DNA of 64,000 nucleotides. Origin: Fluviicola sp. GTDB lineage: Bacteria; Bacteroidota; Bacteroidia; Flavobacteriales_D; Crocinitomicaceae. The position numbers were made by a program, and so were the translations under genes. Below, in pieces: positions 32,042 through 40,541 of this stretch. The stretch is from positions 27,060 to 91,059 of the forward strand of contig NVXV01000007.1 in NCBI GenBank assembly GCA_002734085.1. Reading direction: 5' to 3'. The notes beneath the pieces are model-generated. The model was given only the letters and a program-made list of their open reading frames with translations. It was not told the origin of the DNA and did not search any database. How positions within the stretch are numbered: the first letter of the stretch is position 1; every line of letters starts with the position of its first letter.

Positions 32042-33276
32042 TCTTTAATGTCTGGAAGGGAGATAGTGTAATGAACACCTCGGCCTTCTGCGCAAATTAC
32101 TTTTAGTTCACCTTCCATCTGCTCTACTAAGAGTTCGATTAATTCGAGTCCAAAGTTTGCTGATACTTTGTCTACATCAAATCCTTTCCCATCATCTCTA
32201 TAGTCAAAAACAGTACATCCTCCTTTTAAGAGGTAGGTAAATGAAATATTTCCTTTGTCTTTAAATCCATATTTAAGAGAGTTTGAAATTAGTTCGTTTA
32301 AAATCAATCCAATCGGGATGACGTAGTTGGCGTTAACATATTCAACTTCAGTGTTTAAAGTATAATCAACTCTTTCCGTTGCGCCATATTGATTGAGTAA
32401 GTCCTTAAATAATTCATCAAAGTAATTGTAAATGTTTATATCGGATAAATCCTGAGATTTATAAATTCTTTCGTGAACAGCAGACATTGCAAAGATTCGA
32501 TTTTGAATATCGTCAAAAAGCATTTGAAATTTGTTGTCCTTATACTTATGGGACTGTAGACGTATAAGAGAATTTATTATCTGAAGGTTATTTTTAACCC
32601 TATGATGGATTTCTTTCAACATTACTATTTTTTCCTCATGCTGCCTTGTTATTTCTTTATTCTTTTGACTTAATTCGTTGTTTTTTAAAATCAATTCTGA
32701 CTGGGTACTTCGGATAGAAGTAATGTAAACATTCAACGTAAATAAAATAGTTATAAAAGCAATTGAGATTTCTAAAACGATTAATGGAACTGTATCTAAC
32801 AATTGATCACCCAAGGTGTTAATCTGACTGGTTAACACAAAGCTGAGATAAAAAACATATAAAATGACAGAGACTGCTGCAAAAATCATCCCTATAGCTT
32901 TACCCAAGGTGTAAAGCGAATACAGGATTAAAATGATTATCCAAAGCAGCGTTCCTAGATGTAAGATTTCATTGTTTAGAAATATATTTGAAAAAATACA
33001 GACGAAAATAAAGGTGGAAAAAATAAAAGAAGAGACTCTAATTGAAGGAATATGCTTTAAGCAGATCAAATGAACTATACATGCTAAGACGCTAGTAGAT
33101 ACTGGAAGAATTATGGCATCGGCAGTTTCAGATAATAAGATGACCAAACCAGCAATAAGGAATCCGAATAATGAAACAAGTGAAAAGTAGAGGTTCATTT
33201 TTATCCTTACATTCTCATAAATTGAATTCGTGGGACTCAATTTACTTCCGATAAAAAAATGCTCTAGCTTTTTCAT
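32038..33276 (-). CDS. Membrane histidine kinase of the HisKA_2 type
   Basis: The 412-residue protein has about six or seven N-terminal membrane helices (residues 30-190), a short coiled coil (QSELILKNNELSQKNKEI) and then the HisKA_2 phosphoacceptor stretch LKEIHHRVKNNLQIINSLIR (His224/His225). An HATPase domain follows with NELISNSLKYGF (N box) and YRDDGKGFDVD (G1 box), and ends GVHYTISLP. HisKA_2 kinases often signal to response regulators with an output domain; none is adjacent. It has no sensory domain outside the membrane. It overlaps the 3' end of tadA and is followed by nothing on its strand. Confidence 0.9.
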   Translation of the reverse strand: MKKLEHFFIGSKLSPTNSIYENVRIKMNLYFSLVSLFGFLIAGLVILLSETADAIILPVSTSVLACIVHLICLKHIPSIRVSSFIFSTFIFVCIFSNIFLNNEILHLGTLLWIIILILYSLYTLGKAIGMIFAAVSVILYVFYLSFVLTSQINTLGDQLLDTVPLIVLEISIAFITILFTLNVYITSIRSTQSELILKNNELSQKNKEITRQHEEKIVMLKEIHHRVKNNLQIINSLIRLQSHKYKDNKFQMLFDDIQNRIFAMSAVHERIYKSQDLSDINIYNYFDELFKDLLNQYGATERVDYTLNTEVEYVNANYVIPIGLILNELISNSLKYGFKDKGNISFTYLLKGGCTVFDYRDDGKGFDVDKVSANFGLELIELLVEQMEGELKVICAEGRGVHYTISLPDIKD

Positions 33277-33306
33277 TTAGCTAATAGTTAATAAGCATTT
33301 CGAAGA

Positions 33307-34203
33307 TTATTGATTTTGAAATTCCTTAGCTCTTTCTCTATCATCTTCATTCGTTTCTACTGGAGGACATCTATTCGGATCTTTTTTGAATAGCCAAACA
33401 AATTTCACTTTGAACATAGCTGGGTAATACTTACTGGAAAACCAATGAATTGCTGGTGTTCCACCGCTCCATTCATACGCTCCTAAAACAGGTAGTCTAA
33501 ATCCAGGGATTATAAAAAAGCCTTTGTCCACTTTTGGTTTAAATCCAAAACCAAAATCATAGTGCAATTGTCCCATTAAATCACCTTGAAATCTTTTGGG
33601 TGCTGGATTTGGATAACCTTCATATGCCATGTTTTTCCCAACCAATGCATAGTCCACATTAATTCCGATTGAATTATCTAAAAAAGTATGCGGGGTCATT
33701 TGAAATACATTATGAACGCTAAATCTGCCGTATAAATATCCGTTGTAAAACTTCCCTTCTCCATTGACCTCACCGATTAATGTGTCGCGATCGTCATAAA
33801 TGCCTGCATTAAATAACTCTCTTCCGCCTATATGCTTGTAACCAATTCCCCAATCATAGTAGTGAATAAATTTTCGAGGTTTTTTTGTTATGTGAACCAT
33901 TCCAATTTCTGCAAAAAAACCAATTCTTCCCTTGGCCTCTTCAGAAGTTCGTAAAAGGGTATCGTTAGAAATTTGATATTCTCTTTCTTTCGGATTAATA
34001 CGTGTAAATGTATACGTTGGTCCAAACTGAATTTGTAATCCGTGACGCGAATAATCTCCCGTAACCCATTTATAAAGTGGCTTGTGCAAACGTTGATTTC
34101 CATAGAATTGCTTTTTGCTGTTTCTAGGTTTATATTGCGCATTGACAAATGAAGAATATCCAATTGACAGGGCAAAAATCACGATTGTTGACAAATATTT
34201 CAT
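33307..34203 (-). CDS. Outer-membrane protein of unknown function
   Basis: The 298-residue protein has a signal peptide (IVIFALSIGYSSFVNAQ) and aromatic, alternating strands (HGLQIQFGPTYTFTRI, GRIGFFAEIGMVHI, YDWGIGYKHIGGREL, LHYDFGFGFKPKVDKG). A stretch after PAIHWFSSKYYPAMFKVKFVWLF ends the barrel, followed by a hydrophilic tail. The ATG overlaps the kmo stop by four bases (ATGA), so it is translationally coupled to kmo; whether that means a shared role is unknown. It resembles the 249-residue barrel at 27834 only in general layout. Confidence 0.75.
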   Translation of the reverse strand: MKYLSTIVIFALSIGYSSFVNAQYKPRNSKKQFYGNQRLHKPLYKWVTGDYSRHGLQIQFGPTYTFTRINPKEREYQISNDTLLRTSEEAKGRIGFFAEIGMVHITKKPRKFIHYYDWGIGYKHIGGRELFNAGIYDDRDTLIGEVNGEGKFYNGYLYGRFSVHNVFQMTPHTFLDNSIGINVDYALVGKNMAYEGYPNPAPKRFQGDLMGQLHYDFGFGFKPKVDKGFFIIPGFRLPVLGAYEWSGGTPAIHWFSSKYYPAMFKVKFVWLFKKDPNRCPPVETNEDDRERAKEFQNQ

Positions 34204-35543
34204 TCCACTAAAGATAATATTTTTTTTATAACTTTTTCGTCATCCCAATTCTGATGAATGTTCTCCATCTTCATCACTTCATCCATGATTTCTGCTTGCT
34301 TTTCACCTGCTTTTAGGGCTTCAGAATAGCGGATATGACTAAAAGTCACTTGTGAATATAACGGCATCCACTTGTTTGGGTACAGATCACTGAACTTTCT
34401 TTCAATTTTTTTACGCAATAAAAAGTCTGCATCACCCGCTAAGTCACGCATTTCAATGTAATTATAAAGTGCTAAATCGGCAATTGCATTCCCATCAGGA
34501 ACGCGCTGTTCACTATATTTTTCGAAAAAGTTTAGCATATTATCAGCATATTGATCAAACATTTCTGAAAAAACTGAACAATCTTCAAATCCTGAATTCA
34601 TTCCTTGTCCGTAAAATGGAACAACTGCATGAGCAGCATCTCCCATCAATAAAACTTTATCTTCGTAATTCCATGGCTCACACCTTACTGTAACTAATGT
34701 AGAGGTTGGATTGTCGAAATAATCTGCTTCTAGCGTTGGCATGTGTGGAACAGCATCTGGGAATGTAGTATTGAAAAAATTCATCACATCCTCTTTCGTT
34801 TTTATGCTTTCAAAAGAAATATTTCCTTTCATCGGGAAGAACAATGTTACTGTAAAACTGCCATCTAGGTTGGGTAAAGCAATTAACATAAACTTACCAC
34901 GAGGCCAGATATGTAAACAATTTTTATCTATTCGGTGTGTTCCATCTTCGTTTGGAGGAATAACTAATTCTTTATAACCGTGTGACAAATACTCTTGTGA
35001 ATAATTAAACATCGGTGTTTTTTGGAGTCGTCCCCGAACGGCTGAAAAAGCTCCATCTGTACCGAAAATGTGGTTATAATCGTATGAAAGGTCTTCTTTT
35101 AACTCTGTTTCTTCGAAATAAATAGTGTTGCTTGAAAGATCGATGTCTTGACATTTGTGATTGAATCTGTAGGTGACGTTGTCATAATCATCTGCTAGAT
35201 TCATAAGCTTTTGATTGAGTCCACCCCGCGAAACAGAATAAATAGCTTCGTCATCTTTTCCGTAAGGCTGATACGTTAAATTGCCTTCGAGATCATGCAT
35301 CTTTCTACCGTACATGGGAATAGAAATTTCGCGAATCTCATCCGCAATACCTGCCATTTCAAGCGCTTTAAATCCGCGGTTAGATAACGCAAGGTTGATC
35401 GATCGCCCACCAATAATGTCTGCTCTTCTCAGGTCAGGACGACGTTCAAAAACATCCACTTGAAACCCTTTCTTTGCTAATAATACTGCGTGGAGACTTC
35501 CAACGAGCCCTGCACCAACAACTGCAACTTTTTTATCTTTCAT
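34200..35543 (-). CDS. kmo: Kynurenine 3-monooxygenase
   Basis: KMO is an FAD monooxygenase that hydroxylates kynurenine to 3-hydroxykynurenine, on the tryptophan-to-NAD route. The sequence has the FAD dinucleotide loop VVGAGLVGSLHAVLLAKKGF, the family stretch GGRSINLALSNRGFKALEMAG, the substrate-loop RKMHDLEG, SRGGLNQKLM, and the FAD O-ribose motif VLLMGDAAHAVVPFYGQGMNSGFED. The 447 residues fit KMO better than a general PHBH-type hydroxylase. The other kynurenine-pathway genes are not in the window. It is upstream of and overlaps the barrel gene at 34203. Confidence 0.94.
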   Translation of the reverse strand: MKDKKVAVVGAGLVGSLHAVLLAKKGFQVDVFERRPDLRRADIIGGRSINLALSNRGFKALEMAGIADEIREISIPMYGRKMHDLEGNLTYQPYGKDDEAIYSVSRGGLNQKLMNLADDYDNVTYRFNHKCQDIDLSSNTIYFEETELKEDLSYDYNHIFGTDGAFSAVRGRLQKTPMFNYSQEYLSHGYKELVIPPNEDGTHRIDKNCLHIWPRGKFMLIALPNLDGSFTVTLFFPMKGNISFESIKTKEDVMNFFNTTFPDAVPHMPTLEADYFDNPTSTLVTVRCEPWNYEDKVLLMGDAAHAVVPFYGQGMNSGFEDCSVFSEMFDQYADNMLNFFEKYSEQRVPDGNAIADLALYNYIEMRDLAGDADFLLRKKIERKFSDLYPNKWMPLYSQVTFSHIRYSEALKAGEKQAEIMDEVMKMENIHQNWDDEKVIKKILSLVE

Positions 35544-35672
35544 GGTTTGTACTTTGAAATAAAAACAGTTATCAAACCGCCTTGTTTTCTATTTTCTCAA
35601 AAATAGTGAAAGAAATAGATTGCTGAGGAAGAGTGATTAGATTTTTATAAAAAGTTGATAAAAATCAAGATT

Positions 35673-35882
35673 TTATTTACGCCAGTTTCGAGAGAATTCG
35701 TTGTCGAAATAGCTGCTGGTTTTTCGCTGCGCCTTTTTCTTCTTATGAAACACAGCCATTAGACGCCACAATATTAAGCCAAGGATTAAAACAGCAAATG
35801 TCTGAACAATCAACTCAATATATTCGGCTTCACTATTTAAGGTTCCCGTAAATCTGCTTTGTATGAGGTCTTGAGTATTCAC
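35673..35882 (-). CDS. Small single-pass membrane protein
   Basis: The 69-residue frame has one membrane helix (YIELIVQTFAVLILGLILWRLM) flanked by a basic segment (HKKKKAQRKTSSYF) and a conserved-looking FDNEFSRNWRK end. It lies 129 bases upstream of kmo on the same strand. No family is recognised and it could still be a chance frame, though helix and charge layout favour a real gene. Confidence 0.55.
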   Translation of the reverse strand: MNTQDLIQSRFTGTLNSEAEYIELIVQTFAVLILGLILWRLMAVFHKKKKAQRKTSSYFDNEFSRNWRK

Positions 35883-35994
35883 ACCGAAGTTTTTTTCAAA
35901 GTTACGATATTTGTTAGAACTTTACTACTAAGTATGCAAAGTAGACGTGGATTTTTCTAGAAATTTAAAATGGTATGTGACTCTTAATTTGTCA

Positions 35995-36642
35995 CTATGC
36001 ACTTGGATCAAAAGTACTAACAACAGTTTCGAAATTCATTTTGATTTCAATCTCAAAAGGTTGAGGTGTACCTTCTTTCAGGCCTTCCATATTTTGAAGA
36101 TTTCCACTAGCCTCAATCAAAACTTCGCCAGACCTTAAATTCATTTTTTTTACGACTAGAGTTCCTTTTACACATTGAAAAGTTTGATTTTTGTCACGCA
36201 AATCAGTAATGTAATTCAAAGAGAATTTTGGTGCATTATCGCCTTTTATTCTGCGAACATCAATATAATTTCCTTCCGGGTTTTTATAGATTTGATCTTT
36301 ATGAATCCCAATTATAAAGTGATGATCATTAGCATCTTTTATTCGAATAGCAATTTGGTCTTTATTAATTGTTATATCGTTCTTTCTTCTATCAAATTGA
36401 ACGATTTTCATTTCTTTATTACCTAATTTAAATATGACTTTACCGAGGTTTAATATTTCTCCTCCATTACTTTTTTTAGCGGGACGTGTTGTATTATTTT
36501 CTTCTTCAGAATCGACCTCTATATATTCGCCATTCCATTTTCCTTCTGGTAAATCATCAGATGTTTTATCTTCATTATTAGAATTACTATTACACGCAAC
36601 AATAAAAAAAATACCAACTAAATAAAAGAGTCTACTTTTCAT
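35995..36642 (-). CDS. Lipoprotein of unknown function
   Basis: The 215-residue protein has a lipoprotein signal (YLVGIFFIVAC, Cys17) followed by an Asn/Ser/Glu-rich linker. A beta-rich domain follows with GGEILNLGKVIFKLGNKEMKIV, DQIAIRIKDANDHHFIIGIH and TLVVKKMNLRSGEVLIEASG. No known family is recognised. It starts two bases after the rhlE stop, so it is in the same transcript; such coupling of a lipoprotein to an RNA helicase is not obviously functional. Confidence 0.72.
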   Translation of the reverse strand: MKSRLFYLVGIFFIVACNSNSNNEDKTSDDLPEGKWNGEYIEVDSEEENNTTRPAKKSNGGEILNLGKVIFKLGNKEMKIVQFDRRKNDITINKDQIAIRIKDANDHHFIIGIHKDQIYKNPEGNYIDVRRIKGDNAPKFSLNYITDLRDKNQTFQCVKGTLVVKKMNLRSGEVLIEASGNLQNMEGLKEGTPQPFEIEIKMNFETVVSTFDPSA

Positions 36643-36644
36643 AT

Positions 36645-37898
36645 TTAGTCTTTTTTATTATTCGAGAATTTCTTTTTTGGATGAAAACGTTTTTTCTTGT
36701 TTTTAGAACCTCCTCCTTTGTGATGAGGTTTTCCATGGTGTGATTTCTTTACATTCCACTCTGGTCCTTCACCAAGTTCTTTTGGGAGTTCTTTTTGAGG
36801 AACTATTGAACCAATTAAGTCTTCAATTTTAGAAAAACGACGCATATCTTTTGGATTGACCAATGTTATTGCTTCTCCTTTAGTATTAGCTCTGGCCGTT
36901 CTTCCTACACGGTGAACATAATCCTCCGCATCCATAGGGACATCATAATTGATCACCATGTTGATCTCTTTGATGTCAATTCCTCGACTCATGACATCCG
37001 TTGCAACGAGTAAAGGGATTCTTCCAGATTTAAATCCGCGTAAAACTTCTTCCCTTTCATCTTGTTGGAGATTGGAAGAAATGCCGCTTGTAGTAAACCC
37101 ACTCTTCTTTAAAAATTGAACGATTTCACTCACTTTGCTTTTTGTCGAAGTGAAAAGTATAATTCTTTGGTAATCTTTTCGTTCACTTAGTAGTGATTTC
37201 AACAATGGATTTTTCTGATTGTCAAAAGTTAGATATTTAGATTGATCAACTCCTTCCGCAGGTTTTGAAAGTGCTAAATTAATTTCCTTAGGATTTGAAA
37301 GAAGTGTGTGAGCAAACTTACGAATCGCTGGAGCCATCGTTGCACTAAACATCAAGTTCTGACGTTTTGCAGGCAGTTTTTTAAATATCTGCGTTAAATC
37401 ATCAATGAAACCCATGTCTAGCATACGATCCGCTTCATCTAAAATTAAATGTTCAAGTTTAGAAAAGTCAGCATAACCCAACTTAAGGTGAGATAATAAT
37501 TTTCCGGGGGTAGCAACGATAATATCCGTTCCTGAAAGCAAAGCTGTTTTTTCTTCTTGCCAGTCTTTTCCATCTCCACCACCATAAATCGCTTTCGAAC
37601 TCACGGATACAAAATAGGAAAGTCCTTGGATTTGTTGTTCAATTTGAACCGCTAACTCACGCGTTGGAACAATGATTAAAGTATTGATTGAATTTTCTTC
37701 TCTTCCTGTAAGTTTATGTAAAATCGGTAAAACGAACGCAGCCGTTTTACCAGTTCCTGTTTGCGCACAACCAATGATGTCTTGTCCTTTCATGATAACC
37801 GGAATCGCTTCTTCCTGAATCGGAGTAGCGGTATCAAACCCCATGTATTCTATGGCCTCAATTAACTGATCATTTAATCCTATATCTCTAAATTTCAT
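36645..37898 (-). CDS. rhlE: DEAD-box RNA helicase, RhlE type
   Basis: The 417-residue ATP-dependent RNA helicase has all core motifs: Q motif (YMGFDTATPIQEEAIP), motif I AQTGTGKTAAF, Ia VPTRELAVQ, DEAD in LILDEADRMLDMGF, SAT in LMFSATMAP, VATDVMSRGIDI and HRVGRTARA. The tail (from about residue 380) is a Lys/Gly/His-rich basic extension (KKSHHGKPHHKGGG) as in RhlE. Such helicases assist ribosome assembly and RNA decay, often at low temperature. It is followed after two bases by the lipoprotein gene. Confidence 0.93.
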   Translation of the reverse strand: MKFRDIGLNDQLIEAIEYMGFDTATPIQEEAIPVIMKGQDIIGCAQTGTGKTAAFVLPILHKLTGREENSINTLIIVPTRELAVQIEQQIQGLSYFVSVSSKAIYGGGDGKDWQEEKTALLSGTDIIVATPGKLLSHLKLGYADFSKLEHLILDEADRMLDMGFIDDLTQIFKKLPAKRQNLMFSATMAPAIRKFAHTLLSNPKEINLALSKPAEGVDQSKYLTFDNQKNPLLKSLLSERKDYQRIILFTSTKSKVSEIVQFLKKSGFTTSGISSNLQQDEREEVLRGFKSGRIPLLVATDVMSRGIDIKEINMVINYDVPMDAEDYVHRVGRTARANTKGEAITLVNPKDMRRFSKIEDLIGSIVPQKELPKELGEGPEWNVKKSHHGKPHHKGGGSKNKKKRFHPKKKFSNNKKD

Positions 37899-38472
37899 GG
37901 TGTAAAAATACGAAATTTAATTGTGTTTTACGAGGGTTAACCGCGGAGGACGCAAAGGGCGCAAAAAGGTCTGAAAGGAGAGATTTTAATCTAGGGAGAA
38001 GTAAATAGTTTTGAGTCTCCCCCAGACCCCCTCATTTTAATAGAAGTAATAGTAACTTATTAGAATGAAAAAACTGTTGATACAAATCTAAAGGCAGATT
38101 TTAGAAGTAGCGAGTTCGAAATTCTTAAATCCGTATTCAATATTCTTCGGTTCCTTTTTTTGGTTTAAGTATAATTCAATTAACAAAGGACTAAAACACT
38201 AAAATCAGAATTCTATACTTAATATAAATCAGTACACCTCTAAATGCAGTTCGAAATAAAATTATTCACAGAGTTTTTTCTGTAGTAAGAAGAGGTACAC
38301 CTTACGTTAGTTTACAAAGATGAAAAAAAAGAAGTGAAAATTTATTAAAAAAAGTTTGTTTGGGTCTTAGAATACGGTTCTTTTTTTAGTTTGAATAGGT
38401 TGATAACCGCAGAATTTTGAATATGGAACCGCACTTGTGCTTACCAAGGCGTGAGTAGATTTAAAAATAAAT
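37899..38472. other. 574-base gene-free gap with degenerate dispersed repeats
   Basis: The gap lies between rhlE and the ABC-F gene, both on the minus strand. It contains CGCGGAGGACGCAAAGGGCG (37939-37958), a token of the widespread GGACGCAAAGG-type repeat, and CCCCCAGACCCCCTC (38021-38035), another common type. A pair of related segments (CGGTTCCTTTTTTTGGTTT and CGGTTCTTTTTTTAGTTT) is spaced about 220 bases apart. No open frame of interest or RNA gene was seen. Confidence 0.55.
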
Positions 38473-40419
38473 TTACCCCTCACCAACCTCATCTAGTTCA
38501 AGTGTATACTCTTCCCATTTCGACATTGCATCTTCCAGGGATTTCTTTAACTTTTCATATTTCTCAAGTGTCTTGGCAGTACCTTCTTCGTCAGTATAAT
38601 CTAAATCGGCTACCACCTTATCCATTTCTTTGATTTCCTTTTCAAACTTTTCGATGTCTTTTTCCGATTGTGAAATACCATTTTTGAGCTTATTTATCCT
38701 ACGCTTTTGTTCCTTTTTTTCTTCGTAAGAAAGCTCTTCTTTTACTTCCTCTTTTTTAATTGGAACTGCTATTTTTTTCTCTTTTTTCCCAACTTGTTGT
38801 GCTTGGGTAAAAGCATCAGACTTACGACGTAAATATTCTTGAACGGTGTAATGGTGAATTTTAAGGTTTTTATTTTCAATGTCCCAAATACGATTCGTTA
38901 ATCCATCTAAAAATTCACGGTCGTGAGAAACGATGATAAATGTTCCTTCATAACTTTGAAGCGCTTGTTTTAAGACACCTTTACTTTGAATGTCCAAATG
39001 GTTTGTCGGCTCATCGAGAATTAGTACGTTCGATGGACTCAACAACAATTGACATAGCGCCAAACGCGTTCGTTCACCACCTGATAATACACTGACTTGT
39101 TTATCCACATCTTCACCACTGAAAAGAAATGCACCTAAAATAGAACGCAATTGTTTACGGATTTCACCTTTTGCAATGTCATCCACTGTTTCGAGTACGG
39201 TTTTCTTTGGGTCGAGACTGTCCGCTTGATCTTGGGCGAAATAAGTAAGTTGGACATTGTGACCATATTTCACTTCTCCATCACCGTCTTCACTTTTCAT
39301 GATACGTTTGAGCAAAGTAGATTTACCTACTCCATTTGGTCCAAGCAATGCGATTTTTTCTCCACGACCAACAGTGAGATTCACGTCTTTAAACAGCTGT
39401 AAATCTCCGTAAGACTTTCCGAGATCGTTCATTTCCAAAACCCATTTCCCAGGTTGAACACTCAGTGGAAAAGAAATCCGCATGCTTGCTACCTCATCTG
39501 TTTCTACTTCAATGCGTTCTGTTTTTTCTAATTTTTTGATTAAAGATTGTGCCATTGCCGCTTTATTCGCTTTTGCACGGAATTTATCAATGAGTTCTTT
39601 GGTGTGTTTAATTTCTTTTTCCTGCTGTTTTTGAGCTTCAAGTAATTGCTCAATTTCTTCAGAACGCTTTACCTTATATCTTGAATAAGCATATGGAAAG
39701 TCTAGTATTTTCCCGTTGGTAATTTCTAGCGTTCGTTTTGTTACGTTGTCCAAAAACAGTCTGTCGTGAGAAATAGTGATTACTGCTCCTTCGAATCGTT
39801 GCAGATATTGCTCCAGCCAACCAATCGAAATGATATCCAAGTGGTTTGTCGGCTCATCCAGTAGAATAACAGAAGGATTGTTAACCAATATTTTGGCTAG
39901 TTCGGCACGCATTTTCCAACCACCAGAAAATTTGTTGAGAGGTTTTTCGAATACACCGTCATTAAAACCAAGTCCATTGAGTGTACTTGCAATTTTTTCT
40001 TCCCACTGATACCCTTCAAAAAGTTGGAACTGCTCGTTGGCAAAATTCAAATCATCCAGCAACTGCAGATAAGAATCACTTTCGTAATCTGTTCTTGTTG
40101 TCAGTTGGTGGTTGATATCATCGATTTGGTCTCTTAGTTTATTTAATTCTTCATTGGAATAATTTAGATAATCGAATAAACTTTGGTTGGTGTCGATAAC
40201 GATATCCTGCGTTAAAAACCCAATGGTTGTATCCTTAGAGTTGTGAATTTTACCTTCTGTAGGTTTTTCTCTTCCCGAAAGTAGCTTTAACAGTGTAGAT
40301 TTACCCGCACCGTTCTTTCCAACGAGACCAATTTTATCTCCAGTATTGATCTGGAGGTTGATTTCACTAAATAAATACCCTTGTGGTAAGTGATACCCGA
40401 GCCCTTCTAAATTAATCAT
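38473..40419 (-). CDS. ABC-F ATPase (Uup/YheS-like translation factor)
   Basis: The 648-residue soluble protein has two nucleotide-binding domains. Walker A: GLVGKNGAGKSTLLKLLSG and ALLGPNGVGKSTLLKRI. Signatures: KFSGGWKMRAELAKIL and VLSGGERTRLALCQLL, each followed by LLDEPTNHLD or LILDEPTNHLD. An interdomain linker of about 80 residues carries the P-site tRNA interaction motif region, and the C-terminal segment (about 560-648) is a Lys/Glu-rich coiled coil, as in Uup. ABC-F proteins act on the ribosome. No resistance-type feature was seen. A -7 box lies only a few bases before the ATG. Confidence 0.93.
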   Translation of the reverse strand: MINLEGLGYHLPQGYLFSEINLQINTGDKIGLVGKNGAGKSTLLKLLSGREKPTEGKIHNSKDTTIGFLTQDIVIDTNQSLFDYLNYSNEELNKLRDQIDDINHQLTTRTDYESDSYLQLLDDLNFANEQFQLFEGYQWEEKIASTLNGLGFNDGVFEKPLNKFSGGWKMRAELAKILVNNPSVILLDEPTNHLDIISIGWLEQYLQRFEGAVITISHDRLFLDNVTKRTLEITNGKILDFPYAYSRYKVKRSEEIEQLLEAQKQQEKEIKHTKELIDKFRAKANKAAMAQSLIKKLEKTERIEVETDEVASMRISFPLSVQPGKWVLEMNDLGKSYGDLQLFKDVNLTVGRGEKIALLGPNGVGKSTLLKRIMKSEDGDGEVKYGHNVQLTYFAQDQADSLDPKKTVLETVDDIAKGEIRKQLRSILGAFLFSGEDVDKQVSVLSGGERTRLALCQLLLSPSNVLILDEPTNHLDIQSKGVLKQALQSYEGTFIIVSHDREFLDGLTNRIWDIENKNLKIHHYTVQEYLRRKSDAFTQAQQVGKKEKKIAVPIKKEEVKEELSYEEKKEQKRRINKLKNGISQSEKDIEKFEKEIKEMDKVVADLDYTDEEGTAKTLEKYEKLKKSLEDAMSKWEEYTLELDEVGEG

Positions 40420-40423
40420 GGCG

Positions 40424-40431
40424 CAAAATTA
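40424..40431 (-). promoter_or_regulatory. Putative -7 box (TAATTTTG) immediately before the ABC-F gene
   Basis: Read on the minus strand this is TAATTTTG, four bases before the ATG at 40419. If it is used, the transcript would be leaderless or the true start would lie further downstream. Confidence 0.35.
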
Positions 40432-40482
40432 CGAAAGTCTTTTGATTGTAGTTCTTTTAGGTTAAAAGTAAATCATTATTAT

Positions 40483-40513
40483 AAAAAAAGGAGGGCAAAT
40501 AAGTTTACCCTCC
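40483..40513 (-). terminator. Rho-independent terminator of the M1 aminopeptidase gene
   Basis: On the minus strand GGAGGG (40508-40513) pairs with CCCTCC (40490-40495), with TAAA/TTTG inner pairing, and then seven T follow (AAAAAAA at 40483-40489 on the plus strand). It lies just downstream of the stop at 40542. Confidence 0.8.
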
Positions 40514-40541
40514 ACATCCAATCTTTTTAGTTAATTACAAA

